A stretch of 64,000 bases of DNA from Peribacillus frigoritolerans. Lineage in GTDB: Bacteria; Bacillota; Bacilli; Bacillales; DSM-1321. Positions 52,762-61,648 of the stretch are shown here, piece after piece. The position numbers and the translations under genes were made by a program. The DNA lies in NCBI RefSeq assembly GCF_030676415.1, contig NZ_JAUUTW010000013.1, positions 1 to 64,000 on the forward strand, written 5' to 3'. Position 1 is the stretch's first letter. Each line of letters opens with the position of its first letter. Below the pieces are notes generated by a model that ran no database searches, was not told the origin of the DNA, and saw only the letters and a program-made list of their open reading frames with translations.

Positions 52762-53748
52762 ATGGTATATAATCCTAAAAAAATGGATCACTTACAATTT
52801 AACAGACAGTACAGAGATGATTTAGATGAAAATTTTGAGGGAATTAAAGATGAAATTATAGAAATAAACAAACAGAATGAGACGATGGATGCTCGCTTGA
52901 CATCAGTAATACTTAACCCTACTGGTGGAGGTAATCCAGAAGTAGTAGCTGCGAGAATGTCCAGAGAAGGGGAAGAGCATCCTTCATTATTTGCACATTT
53001 AACTGCAATGGAAAAAGACATTTTAGATGACAAAGTTAATATACAAGCCTTAATGGAATATCAAGAAAGATTGCAAATGAAAATAAATATCGATGAAGCC
53101 GAAGATAAATATTACTACGTTGATGGGAATTGGGGTTGGGATGAAAACGTAGGAAATACTTCATTTGCACCTTTTAAGACAATTCAGAAAGCATTAGATA
53201 TGATTCCTCAATCAACTACAGGTGGGGCAGTTACCATATTTATAACTGATGACGTATATGAAGAGGATTTAGTTTTAAGAAATAAACAAGGTTCGGATAT
53301 TAGAATTGTAGGGAATCAAGAAGTTCCTACTAATGTAAAGATAAATTCATTTTATGCAGTCAATATAGATGCTTATCTTAATATCAGTGGAATAGAAGCT
53401 ACGACAGCTATAACTAATGGATTTCTTTATGATCGTTGTTCTTACGTAAATACGAATAACTGTGTAGTACAAGTTAATAAAAAGGCAAGTGGATTGAATG
53501 GGATTCTTTACTCAGCAAGTAGGGGTGTTATCTCTGGTTGTACTGTATCAAATAATGTAAATGGAATTATTGCTAATTTCAATTCACAAATAACAGTCGA
53601 ATCTAACAACACTGGCACAGGCAATACAAACGGAATAACTTCTGCTCGTTCCACTATCCATAAATCAGGTAGTCATACTGTTACTGGAACAACAAAGAAT
53701 GAACACTATTATTCTGGTGGACAAATTGTAAGTGGAGGAATTGTTTAA
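52762..53748 (+). CDS. Tail/baseplate protein with beta-helix C-terminus
   Basis: 328 residues. N-terminal helical attachment part (MDHLQFNRQYRDDLDENFEG), a linker with PTGGGNPEVVAARMSREGEE (common in phage baseplate proteins), then from about residue 118 DKYYYVDGNWGWDENVGNTS, and a parallel beta-helix with turns such as ISGCTVSNNVNGI. The C-terminus looks like a pectate-lyase-like trimer seen in receptor-binding or depolymerase proteins. It is followed by its own terminator. Confidence 0.8.
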   Translation: MVYNPKKMDHLQFNRQYRDDLDENFEGIKDEIIEINKQNETMDARLTSVILNPTGGGNPEVVAARMSREGEEHPSLFAHLTAMEKDILDDKVNIQALMEYQERLQMKINIDEAEDKYYYVDGNWGWDENVGNTSFAPFKTIQKALDMIPQSTTGGAVTIFITDDVYEEDLVLRNKQGSDIRIVGNQEVPTNVKINSFYAVNIDAYLNISGIEATTAITNGFLYDRCSYVNTNNCVVQVNKKASGLNGILYSASRGVISGCTVSNNVNGIIANFNSQITVESNNTGTGNTNGITSARSTIHKSGSHTVTGTTKNEHYYSGGQIVSGGIV

Positions 53749-53777
53749 GCACTCTTTATAGGGTGCTTATTTTTTTA
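53747..53777 (+). terminator. Terminator overlapping a stop codon
   Basis: AAGCACTC and GGGTGCTT (stem 8 bp, one G-T type mismatch) are followed by ATTTTTTT; the left arm includes the TAA of the preceding gene. Confidence 0.75.
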
Positions 53778-53799
53778 TGTTTTTGAAAGGGGAAATGAA

Positions 53800-56037
53800 A
53801 TGTATAAACCATATGCGATAACTTTGGACACGATGAAAAAAGTTCAAAATAACATGTTTTCTATAAATACAAATGATTTAAATACACCAAAATTACTAAT
53901 AACTATTGAACAAAATGGCGAACCAGTCATTCTAGCCGAGGGTGTAAAAGTAAGAATAGAAATAGAGAAACCTGATAATAAGTTAGTCTTTCAGGATTGT
54001 ACGATAATTGATCCAGCAAAAGGATTATGTACAGTTGTTTTAAACACAGAAGCTTTTGAAGTACAGGGCAATCATGAGGCAGAGGTAATGGTGTACTATT
54101 CGCTAGATAGGATTGCTGTTACAAACAAATTTGCATATACAGCAGTTAAAGGTTTGTTTAATGCAGAAACACTTGAAAGCTCAAATAGTTTTACAGCTTT
54201 AAATAAAATCGTGTCTGATGCTGAAACAGCACTAAGTAATACAATTATTCACGAACAAAACGCATTACAACATGCAGAACAAGCAAAGATTAGTGAAGCT
54301 AATAACAATCAGACAGTAGCTGAAACAATAGAAGCAAGAACGAATGGACTAGGTGTAACTTTTCCATCCCTAAAAGAACGTATGAATGATTTTGATTTTA
54401 AAGTTTCAGGTGCAGGTGACGTTTATTTCCCTATGTATACACCTCAACAAAAGGGTGCAAAGGGTGATGGAATTCAAGATGATACTCCTTACATACAAGC
54501 TATCCTAGATGTCGCTATAACTAAAGGGGCGGTTTATTGCCATATTCCCAAAGGTACTTATCGACTTACAAATAAGTTGTATCTAAGTAAGAATACGAAA
54601 ATTATCATGGACAAAAATGCAAGGCTTCTACGTGATCATAATTCTGGTTGGTTTATAAATGGAAAGTCAACAGATAGCTTCACAGAGTATAACGGAAACG
54701 GAAATATCACTATTGAGGGTGGAATATTAGACGGAAATATTTTAAACCACAACAAGTCATTCAACGGTATTGGTCTTGCTCATGGTTATAATATTGTTCT
54801 ACGTGATATTGAGATTCTAGATGTACGTGGTGCTCATGCAGTTGATTTGAACTCAAGTAGAGACGTATTGATTGAAGGTTGTAAATTTAAAGGTTATGAC
54901 ATTAACTATACAGTCGATGGAGATGGTGCATCATATTTCCGTGAAGCTATTCAAGTTGCATCCCACACAGAAGATGGATTCAGCTCCTTTGGTGCATATG
55001 ATGGCACACCTTGTATGAACGTTACAATAAGAAATAACTATTTTGGAGCAAGTGCTAATCGTCCTGCTTATCCTTGTGGTGTTGGAAATCATGGACATAC
55101 ACCGGGCAGTTTCATCAAATACATTCGCATTTATGACAACACATTTGACGGTATGACTTATGCAGGAGTTCGACCTTACAAATATGAAAATACTACAATT
55201 AGGAATAATACGTTTCTTAACTGTGAATATGGAGTAAGATTCTCAAATCCAGATGGTAAAGGTTCATACGATAACGGTCTTCCAGAAGCAGGTAAGAATC
55301 TTATCGTTGAGGGCAATTATTTTTATCAGTCAAAGAAAAGAGATGTTTACCTTGCTGCATGGGCTTATAACGGTGTAGTTGCTAAATTTAAGAATGTTCA
55401 AATACTTAATAACATCTCCGAAGGTTATGGAGGGACTACTAATGAATCTATCTTGATAAATTTCTGTGACAATGTATTGATTCAGGGTAATTCATGTAGA
55501 ACAGCTTATAGATTTATCATGTCTGCATACTGTAATAACGTTCAAATTAAAGATAATTTAGCAATTGATCTAACCACAGAAATATTATTCGTAAATGATG
55601 GTGATATTGCGGAACACCTTGGTAAAGGGTATACAAAGGATTATTATATTAGTGGAAATAGAGCTGAAAGAGGGGGGCGTACTGGATTCCTTATTTCTGG
55701 TCTAGATGGAGTAGAAATTCATAATAACATACTTACTGACATTGCACTTGATAATGCAAGTGGAAGTACAAGAAGTTCTATGAGCTTATCCAGTTCTACA
55801 AAAAATGGTCGTGTTTACAATAACAAGGTACGAGGTACGTATCAAAAGTATGGAATCGAATGTACATCTGGCACTCAAAATATCCAGACATTCAATAACG
55901 ATGTAGTTGGATTGACTAGAGCAATATTGAATAATTCAGTTGGTGGATTTGAAGGAACATATATGTATAGTGCAAATGGAACACGTTACAAAATGACTGT
56001 ATCAGATGCAGGTGCACCAGTATTTACAGCAGGATAA
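53800..56037 (+). CDS. Baseplate upper protein / beta-helix tailspike
   Basis: 745 residues. Residues 1-125 form a BppU-type N-terminal domain (INTNDLNTPKLLITIEQNGE), then a coiled coil (KIVSDAETALSNTIIHEQNA). From about 205 there is a pectate-lyase-3/GH28-like domain: YTPQQKGAKGDGIQDDTPYI followed by QAILDVA, then many beta-helix turns (NVTIRNNYFGASANRP, DNTFDGMTY, VEGNYF). Such proteins bind and often cleave host surface glycans. GAAAGGGG precedes the ATG. It is the largest tail gene and the probable main receptor-binding protein. Catalytic residues cannot be assigned safely. Confidence 0.87.
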   Translation: MYKPYAITLDTMKKVQNNMFSINTNDLNTPKLLITIEQNGEPVILAEGVKVRIEIEKPDNKLVFQDCTIIDPAKGLCTVVLNTEAFEVQGNHEAEVMVYYSLDRIAVTNKFAYTAVKGLFNAETLESSNSFTALNKIVSDAETALSNTIIHEQNALQHAEQAKISEANNNQTVAETIEARTNGLGVTFPSLKERMNDFDFKVSGAGDVYFPMYTPQQKGAKGDGIQDDTPYIQAILDVAITKGAVYCHIPKGTYRLTNKLYLSKNTKIIMDKNARLLRDHNSGWFINGKSTDSFTEYNGNGNITIEGGILDGNILNHNKSFNGIGLAHGYNIVLRDIEILDVRGAHAVDLNSSRDVLIEGCKFKGYDINYTVDGDGASYFREAIQVASHTEDGFSSFGAYDGTPCMNVTIRNNYFGASANRPAYPCGVGNHGHTPGSFIKYIRIYDNTFDGMTYAGVRPYKYENTTIRNNTFLNCEYGVRFSNPDGKGSYDNGLPEAGKNLIVEGNYFYQSKKRDVYLAAWAYNGVVAKFKNVQILNNISEGYGGTTNESILINFCDNVLIQGNSCRTAYRFIMSAYCNNVQIKDNLAIDLTTEILFVNDGDIAEHLGKGYTKDYYISGNRAERGGRTGFLISGLDGVEIHNNILTDIALDNASGSTRSSMSLSSSTKNGRVYNNKVRGTYQKYGIECTSGTQNIQTFNNDVVGLTRAILNNSVGGFEGTYMYSANGTRYKMTVSDAGAPVFTAG

Positions 56038-56055
56038 ATAAATAAGCAAGAAATC

Positions 56056-56082
56056 CAAGTCGTCCTTATGGGCGGCTTTTTA
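56056..56082 (+). terminator. Terminator after the tailspike gene
   Basis: AGTCGTCC, loop TTAT, GGGCGGCT, then TTTTTAT. Confidence 0.8.
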
Positions 56083-56108
56083 TATTGCAATGAAAGGGGT
56101 GGATTGGA

Positions 56109-56303
56109 TTGGAAAATCGTGTGAAAAGTCTGGAGGTCGACATGACTGATGTTAAGACGCGATTGGCAGTTGCAGAATCCAACATTAAAGATGTTAAAGA
56201 GGATATTTCCTCAATTAAAAGTAACACAACGTGGATATTGAGAATCATTGTTGGAGCAATTGTTTTGGCATTACTAGGCTTAATTTTAAAAGGGGGAATT
56301 TAA
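56109..56303 (+). CDS. XhlA-like holin-associated membrane protein
   Basis: 64 residues with an N-terminal coiled coil (KSLEVDMTDVKTRLAVAESN, then IKDVKEDISSIKSN) and one C-terminal membrane helix (ILRIIVGAIVLALLGLILK), the hemolysin XhlA pattern of the PBSX lysis cassette. TTG start after GAAAGGGG. It lies one base before the holin gene and acts with it in lysis. Confidence 0.87.
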   Translation: MENRVKSLEVDMTDVKTRLAVAESNIKDVKEDISSIKSNTTWILRIIVGAIVLALLGLILKGGI

Positions 56304-56304
56304 C

Positions 56305-56490
56305 ATGGAACGATTAAAAAACTATCCGTTATGGATTGCGATTGCAGCATTAGGTGGTCTATTTATGAACGACTTAGGAGTGTTAACTCCAGAAAAGTAT
56401 GATCAGTACGTCAATGCTATCCTGGCTGTACTAATAGGAGCAGGTATTTTCAATAACCCATCTAACGGGACTGGATTTAAAGACCAATAA
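56305..56490 (+). CDS. Phage holin
   Basis: 61 residues: PLWIAIAALGGLFMNDLG is the first membrane segment and AILAVLIGAGIFNN the second, separated by LTPEKYDQYV; the end is charged (GTGFKDQ). This is typical of small Bacillus phage holins that open the membrane for the lysin. GGGGG precedes the ATG. It sits between XhlA and endolysin. Confidence 0.87.
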   Translation: MERLKNYPLWIAIAALGGLFMNDLGVLTPEKYDQYVNAILAVLIGAGIFNNPSNGTGFKDQ

Positions 56491-56508
56491 AATCGAGGAG
56501 GAATTATA

Positions 56509-57279
56509 ATGGTTAACTTGAACGAATTAAATCCTTATGTGGAGAAACAAGCAAAATTATTAGAAGTAAATGCAAATAAAAGGCTTACGAAATATAAAAT
56601 GAAAATTACTCATGGTTTTAGATCCTTTGCAGAACAGAATGCAATTTATGCTCAAGGAAGAACTAAAAAGGGAAGTATTGTAACAAATGCTAAAGGTGGT
56701 CAATCCATGCACAACTATGGCTTGGCAATTGATTTCTGTTTAATTACCCCTGATGGGAAGAAAGCTGTTTGGGATACATACACTGACTTTGATAAAGATG
56801 GATTATCAGATTGGAAAGAAGTAGTTGAAGAAGCTAAGAAACTTGGATTTGAATGGGGTGGAGATTGGAAAAGTTTCAAGGATAGCCCCCATTTCCAAAT
56901 GACTTGTGGATTAACTCTTAAAGATTTACAAAATGGTAAACGACCTGTATTTAAGGATGTAGAAGTGAAATCCGGTGATTCTAAGCAAAACGTAGGCAAA
57001 GCCACTACAAAACCTAAAGCACCTGTCAAAACTGCTCCTGTGAAGTCTGTGAGCTTACCAAATGGAGTTTATAAAGAAGGCGACAGAGGAACTGCTGTTA
57101 AACAAATTCAAGAGGCATTAAATACCCTTAACTTCAAATGTGGAAAAGTGGATGGACAATGGGGCAAGGCTACAACTTCAGCGATGAAAAGGTTCCAGTC
57201 TGTTTATTGTAATCCTGTCGATGGAGTGTACGGAAATAAAAGTCGTGCAGCAATGTTGAAGCAATTAAACAAGAAATAA
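56509..57279 (+). CDS. Endolysin: M15 peptidase (L-Ala-D-Glu type) with peptidoglycan-binding domain
   Basis: 256 residues. The VanY/CwlK-type M15 domain (1-135) has ITHGFRSFAEQNAIYAQGR, the zinc ligands H68 and D75 in SMHNYGLAIDF and H128 in SPHFQM. A Lys/Pro linker follows, then a PG_binding_1 domain (about 185-255: GVYKEGDRGTAVKQIQEALN). It cleaves peptide stems of the cell wall at the end of the lytic cycle. GAGGAGG precedes the ATG. It has no signal peptide, as expected for holin-dependent release. It is the last rightward gene of the late region. Confidence 0.93.
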   Translation: MVNLNELNPYVEKQAKLLEVNANKRLTKYKMKITHGFRSFAEQNAIYAQGRTKKGSIVTNAKGGQSMHNYGLAIDFCLITPDGKKAVWDTYTDFDKDGLSDWKEVVEEAKKLGFEWGGDWKSFKDSPHFQMTCGLTLKDLQNGKRPVFKDVEVKSGDSKQNVGKATTKPKAPVKTAPVKSVSLPNGVYKEGDRGTAVKQIQEALNTLNFKCGKVDGQWGKATTSAMKRFQSVYCNPVDGVYGNKSRAAMLKQLNKK

Positions 57280-57285
57280 AAGTAA

Positions 57286-57345
57286 ACGTCAAGTAGCCCC
57301 AAATAACGATAAAAATTGTGTTATCAGGACTACTTGTCGTTTACG
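57286..57345 (+). terminator. Long hairpin at the end of the late operon
   Basis: GTAAACGTCAAGTAGCCC pairs with the segment ending GACTACTTGTCGTTTAC (about two mismatches), with an inner ATAAC/GTTAT stem. There is no T run, so it may protect the mRNA or mark an element end. Confidence 0.65.
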
Positions 57346-57371
57346 AATAGAGTATTTAAGACCTATTTAAC

Positions 57372-57413
57372 GAAGATGTTTAGACATTTTGCAATTTAAA
57401 CATCTTCTTTTAA
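57372..57413 (+). terminator. Intrinsic terminator
   Basis: GAAGATGTTTA and TAAACATCTTC form an 11-bp perfect stem with a 14-base loop, followed by TTTTAATCTTTTC. It lies between the convergent lysin and gerC-like genes. Confidence 0.75.
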
Positions 57414-57472
57414 TCTTTTCATTGTTCACATTTAATGGAGGCTAGAAGGTTCAATGTGTTTATCCTGAGGGC

Positions 57473-58687
57473 TCACTTCTTTAATCCTCCTGATGTTCCA
57501 TAATCGTTAATGGTTAATTTCACATCATAGTTTATAGTAGTTTCACTAAATCTTTTATCCCAATCCTTTTTGACCTTCTTCCATACTTTGGGGTGCTCAA
57601 TTCTCAATCGATTTCCAAAGCCAGCAACGTCCACTTGGTATTCTTTTTGCATTTTTTCTACTACATTTCTCACCAAGCGTTCCACTTCTTTTTCAGAGGA
57701 TTTTTCTGCTTTTTTTAGAAATTCATTTTTAAAAGTATTTCCCGGAACCACCCAAGTTTCAGATAGTCTTCCCACTGATTCGATGTTTACATCGAAAGAG
57801 ATATTGTCTCCTTTAACTCGTGGTATGATAGTGCTTTTCATGGTCTCTATCTCATACACAATCAGCTGACCCGTTTCTTTATCAAAGCTTTTCACTACAC
57901 CACCTTTCCCCTTGCCTGTTATCCATATTACGCCCTCCAGTTCTTCCTCATTCAAAAAACCAGTCATTTTGTGGGTCTTTCCATTGATCACGGCAGCTCC
58001 CGCAAATTTGACTTGCCCATTCACTGATAGTACATTTTGCAACAGAAAACTAGATCCTGAATGGAGCTTGCTCTCTATTTTAATAAGCGACATAGGAGGC
58101 AAAATCCTCGTTGTTCGAAAGGTATTTTCTACAATACCAACCAGACGAAACGCTGGAATTTCTCCTGCTGTCTTTGTTTCCAGTGTTTTGCTTGCTCTTC
58201 CTTTACTAATGAGCACAAGACAGCTTGGTCTAAAATCATTATCACGAAGATCTTGATCAAATAATTGTTCCAAATCATACGATTTTGCAAGCTTTTCACT
58301 GATAACAATTACTTTCATGTGATTACTGGTTATTGCCTGTTCGCTCCTTAATGATATTTCACGAGCCATTTGAAGGACGGAATCTCCCGTTTCAGAAACA
58401 TTAACATAGGATTTTTGTTGTGGTCCTGCTTGTTTAGTTGTTGAACTTGCTACTTGTGGAGTGATTAGTTGATAGGTTGAAGTAATCAGGTCTTTTTTAA
58501 AATATCCCCCCCCTTGTTCGTTTAACTCTTTCTCAATGAAGGACTTCTTACCTTTATCAAATGCCAAACCTATACCTAAACTTTGCTCTTCAATTTCATG
58601 ACTGCTCCAGCATCCTGTAAGGGTTAAGAACAAAAGAACGGAGAGGGAAATTAGGAGTGTACGTATATTGTTATGTAATTGTTTCAT
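57473..58687 (-). CDS. Ger(x)C-family spore germination lipoprotein
   Basis: 404 residues. A lipoprotein signal peptide ends in the lipobox LTGC with Cys26, followed by WSSHEIEEQSLGIGLAFD, the standard opening of GerAC/GerKC proteins. The middle has ISEKLAKSYDLEQLFDQDLR and the C-terminal domain DNISFDVNIESVGRLSETWV. GerC subunits form the germinant receptor with GerA and GerB in the spore inner membrane. AGGGAGG precedes the ATG. The neighbouring gerB is broken and no gerA is visible, so this copy lacks its complex unless partners are elsewhere. Confidence 0.9.
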   Translation of the reverse strand: MKQLHNNIRTLLISLSVLLFLTLTGCWSSHEIEEQSLGIGLAFDKGKKSFIEKELNEQGGGYFKKDLITSTYQLITPQVASSTTKQAGPQQKSYVNVSETGDSVLQMAREISLRSEQAITSNHMKVIVISEKLAKSYDLEQLFDQDLRDNDFRPSCLVLISKGRASKTLETKTAGEIPAFRLVGIVENTFRTTRILPPMSLIKIESKLHSGSSFLLQNVLSVNGQVKFAGAAVINGKTHKMTGFLNEEELEGVIWITGKGKGGVVKSFDKETGQLIVYEIETMKSTIIPRVKGDNISFDVNIESVGRLSETWVVPGNTFKNEFLKKAEKSSEKEVERLVRNVVEKMQKEYQVDVAGFGNRLRIEHPKVWKKVKKDWDKRFSETTINYDVKLTINDYGTSGGLKK

Positions 58688-59061
58688 ATTTTCCTCCCTT
58701 TATTCTGGAGATAATAAGCAGGGGTAGCGGTAGTAAACCAAATAACAACAATGCGACATTGCCGACGAAATCTCTAAGTTTAAATAGGTCATTGATATTT
58801 TTTCGGAATCATGGCAATCATATATAGAATCGGAAGCAAGCCATAGATAAATGGGTGAATGTTCGAAAGTTGAGCTAGAAATAAAGTAGCTGCATAGTAT
58901 GTGATGATAAATATGGAAAGTATTTGCATAATCCAAACCACGAGCAATAAAGATTTAAACCGTTTAAAGATCAAACCGGAGACTTCAAAACTTCGTATAA
59001 GATCAAGTGTCGGCCATGTTCTCTTGACCACTCCATCAACAGATAATGCTCCGATGACCAT
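58671..59061 (-). pseudogene. gerB-like germination permease, truncated and frameshifted
   Basis: The minus-strand frame reads LIRSFEVSGLIFKRFKSLLL, then WIMQILSIFIITYYAATLFL and LLPILYMIAMIPK, the last third of the GerAB/GerKB permease. Near 58,798 an extra or missing A shifts the frame; the next register reads NDLFKLRDFVGNVALLLFGL and overlaps the gerC start, the normal B-C overlap. The first two thirds of the permease are absent. Confidence 0.85.
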
Positions 59062-59484
59062 TACTATCCTCCATCAAATGCCCTCCCAATTCTAATAAAT
59101 CCACATTATTTATAATGTGTTGTTTCAAAGAATAGTATGCCCGAAGTAATAGATATGATTTATTTACAAAAAATCCTTTTTTAGCTCACGTTATTACACA
59201 CTATTCGAGAAGAAAAATCTTAATTTACCTTGTTTTCACTCTTTTTAAAACTTGCGACATACGATTCACAATGCTGCCACTGATCTGCATTACTTTATAT
59301 CCTTGTTTCCTCAAATAATGCATTAGTTGATTAAGGAACACAAAAATGATCTATCTTTTTTATAAATGTAGCCCTTACTCATTTCGAGTAGGGGCATACT
59401 TTTGTTTTCAAATGAAAGAATAAATTGTAATTCAGTGGATATCATATTAAATGTGTTACTACTTCCAAGTAACACTCCTTTTCC

Positions 59485-59519
59485 AAAAGCCCTTCTTCTT
59501 AATTGGAGAGGGCTTTTTT
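59485..59519. terminator. Intrinsic terminator
   Basis: AAAAGCCCT and AGGGCTTTTTT with A and T runs on both sides; it could work in both directions. Confidence 0.75.
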
Positions 59520-59587
59520 ATTACAATGCTTATAAAATCATTAATTGGATAATATATTATTGTATTTCCAACAACACTCCTTCAGAC

Positions 59588-59624
59588 AAAAAAACCCTTC
59601 TCTTAATCGAGAAGGTTTTTTTCT
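59588..59624. terminator. Intrinsic terminator, probably bidirectional
   Basis: AACCCTTCTC pairs with GAGAAGGTT, preceded by A7 and followed by T7. For the minus-strand operon ending at 59,677 it is the likely end of transcription. Confidence 0.8.
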
Positions 59625-59676
59625 TTTCTTCTAATAAATAAGTGAATCTACTTCTCCATATATTAAATCTAAGAAC

Positions 59677-59934
59677 TTATTTGAAATCTACATTTTCCAA
59701 TGCTCTCAGTATATTTTCTTTAGTTAAAACTAGTTCGCATACTTTTCTTGGCTTATCATTAGCTCCTAAAGTCATTACATTCACTTCCACGAGACCATTC
59801 GATGATCCATTTTCTGAAAATTGCAGCCACCTTTCAGTAACTTCACAAGGTACGTAACCATTTCCATATTCATTAATTTTTCTTTGAGCATTCGTTATCG
59901 GGATTTTTATTAGTTTGTTATCATCAGAACTCAT
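59677..59934 (-). CDS. 85-aa hypothetical protein at the end of the HEPN-like operon
   Basis: Starts MSSDDNKLIKIPITNAQRKI with AAGGAG upstream of the ATG at 59,934; the longer frame to 60,018 has no site. The pattern GYVPCEVTERWLQFSENGSS and VNVMTLGANDKPRKVCELVL suggests a small beta-rich protein. The family is not recognised. It is the last gene of the minus-strand unit. Confidence 0.65.
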   Translation of the reverse strand: MSSDDNKLIKIPITNAQRKINEYGNGYVPCEVTERWLQFSENGSSNGLVEVNVMTLGANDKPRKVCELVLTKENILRALENVDFK

Positions 59935-59986
59935 TATTTTAGTCTCCTTAATGTTAGGATGAAACTTATTAAAGTAGTAGATAATA

Positions 59987-60400
59987 CTACCTATATGTTC
60001 TATAAACTTTTTCAGCAATATCCTTTCTAAATTGTTCAGAAACTACATCATCTATTTCCTTTAAGCAAAAAGCTACATCTATAATTAAAGTAGGACTATC
60101 CTCCACATTCGTCAAGAACATTAAAGACACTAATGATACAAGCAAATCTTTGTAAATTATATTAGATTCATCATAAACAATTGTTTCATTCTCTTTATTT
60201 AGAAATGGTGAGGTCTGAATTTCTGCTCTAGAGCGAAATGGCTTATTCTCAAACTCTGTGATTAGTAGGGAGTTTAAAAACTCAATTAGTTGAGAAATAT
60301 TCAACTTGCTGTATTCATCTTTTAAAGAATCAACTGTTTCTTTTCCACCATGTTCGTTCAGAATATCTGTCCAAATTAACAATAACCTTTTGTCATCCAT
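59987..60400 (-). CDS. 137-aa hypothetical protein downstream of the HEPN-like gene
   Basis: A mostly helical, acidic protein starting MDDKRLLLIWTDILNEHGGK; GAGGAG precedes the ATG at 60,400. The end reads DVVSEQFRKDIAEKVYRTYR. No domain is recognised. It lies 39 bases after the HEPN-like gene, so the two are probably co-expressed; an antitoxin or partner role is possible only by position. Confidence 0.65.
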   Translation of the reverse strand: MDDKRLLLIWTDILNEHGGKETVDSLKDEYSKLNISQLIEFLNSLLITEFENKPFRSRAEIQTSPFLNKENETIVYDESNIIYKDLLVSLVSLMFLTNVEDSPTLIIDVAFCLKEIDDVVSEQFRKDIAEKVYRTYR

Positions 60401-60439
60401 GTGTTTTTCTCCTCTGAAATTTGTTTCACTTTAAAACAA

Positions 60440-61327
60440 TCATTTTTTATTTCTCTTTTTTTCAACAGCATTCTGACAATCTAAAATTCTTTCTGGAGTT
60501 AACTCTTCGATAGCATCTACTAGAAAATCGAATAGTAGAATTACTTTTAGCGATATAGGTAATGTACCAAAATCAGTGTGACCACCATGTAAAATAGCAT
60601 GACGACTAATATTGGCCCCTAATTCTTCTCCATGACGAAAAGAAACTAAAATATTTGAATTATAATAATCATAAATCACCTTGTCAAAACCAAAACTGAT
60701 CACATTCTTATGCTTCAACAAGTGTTCCAATAGAATTTGTTGAATGTGTCCATTTACATGACCAGTAATACTAAAAGCGTCTACTATAATTCCTTCGTAC
60801 TGAGAAATTATTCCTAGAACAGCTAGATGATACATTCCTTGATTATGGGCTCTAACTACATTTCTTAAAATCTGAATTCTTCTTTCAAGGAATGGTTTTC
60901 CATCCCATTTAATTAACATTTCATTCATTGCAGTAGCATCATAGTTTAATGCCATAAATTCATCAATATACTCAACCACTTGTTTCTTATCCTCTATGAA
61001 ATCCTTTACGATCTTTCTCATCTGTCTAATATCAACATCATAATGAGGAGGGTATCCCAATTCAACAATTGCTGCCTGAAATACTTCCATGTCTTCCTCA
61101 GTTTGCTCAATATCCCTTCTAATCTTTTCAAACGTATCAAAAATTTTATACTGTGGACTAACGGATTTCATTATTCTGTCAATAGCTAATGTACTAGCTT
61201 GAATTTCTCTGAATACTGGAGGTATCATATCATTGAGCCAATTTACATGATCTATAGAAAGTTTAATAAATTCGCTTTGTTTTTCAATAGCTGAAAATAG
61301 CGGGTTATCACAAGGATTATTTTTCAC
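60440..61327 (-). CDS. HEPN-like protein with Rx4H motif
   Basis: 295 residues from a GTG at 61,327 with AGGAGG 6 bases upstream; an ATG at 61,372 lacks a site. The C-terminal third has the pattern of HEPN-related proteins: MYHLAVLGIISQYEGIIVDA, then the R-x4-H motif RHAILHGG (R242, H247) and KVILLFDFLVDAIEEL. HEPN Rx4-6H domains are often metal-independent RNases of toxin, abortive-infection and CRISPR systems. The N-terminal part (1-150) is helical without known motifs. Nuclease activity is an inference; many RHAILHG proteins remain uncharacterised. Confidence 0.6.
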   Translation of the reverse strand: MKNNPCDNPLFSAIEKQSEFIKLSIDHVNWLNDMIPPVFREIQASTLAIDRIMKSVSPQYKIFDTFEKIRRDIEQTEEDMEVFQAAIVELGYPPHYDVDIRQMRKIVKDFIEDKKQVVEYIDEFMALNYDATAMNEMLIKWDGKPFLERRIQILRNVVRAHNQGMYHLAVLGIISQYEGIIVDAFSITGHVNGHIQQILLEHLLKHKNVISFGFDKVIYDYYNSNILVSFRHGEELGANISRHAILHGGHTDFGTLPISLKVILLFDFLVDAIEELTPERILDCQNAVEKKRNKK

Positions 61328-61392
61328 GATTAACCTCCTATTTAATTTACTTTTTAACGTCGAAATGTACAATATTTTCTTTAATTAAAGCG

Positions 61393-61569
61393 CTAGAATT
61401 TGATTAAATTTATTTTGTCTATACCAATATTACTTTCTATAGATTCGTTTAATTCCACTTTGATCATGTGTTCTATATCCATAGTGTACAATGTATCAAC
61501 CCAAATATTTACTGTTTTTTCATTGGCACCATTGATATTGTAGGTAACAGTGAATCTTTTCTGACTCAT
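61393..61569 (-). CDS. 58-aa hypothetical protein
   Basis: MSQKRFTVTYNINGANEKTV continues to the stop at 61,393, with GGGGG 6 bases before the ATG. The start is beta-rich (RFTVTYNI...TVNIWVDT), the end helical (IEHMIKVELNESIES). It resembles small single-domain proteins of Gram-positive mobile elements. The function is unknown. It lies between the replication-relaxation and HEPN-like genes. Confidence 0.6.
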   Translation of the reverse strand: MSQKRFTVTYNINGANEKTVNIWVDTLYTMDIEHMIKVELNESIESNIGIDKINLIKF

Positions 61570-61648
61570 ATTTATTCCCCCTTCAGATGATATATTAACG
61601 TTATTTAATTAAAGATTAATAGTTATAGATATAATTTGTGAATGAATT

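Larger units (their letters stand above)
59062..59676. other. Intergenic region with three hairpins
   Basis: A minus-strand scrap near 59,235-59,340 (HYLRKQGYKVMQISGSIVNR) may be the end of a lost gene. Hairpins: GCCCTTACTC/GAGTAGGGGC near 59,370-59,395, and terminators at 59,485 and 59,588. No intact gene is seen. Confidence 0.5.

Noticed and set aside
30056..57279. Search for a tyrosine or serine integrase in the prophage
   Set aside because: No gene with integrase motifs was found; the serine recombinase scrap at 22.3 kb lies outside and is broken.
57286..57345. Prophage attachment site suspected in the long dyad after the lysin gene
   Set aside because: No copy of this sequence was found near the left boundary at 30,056-30,370.
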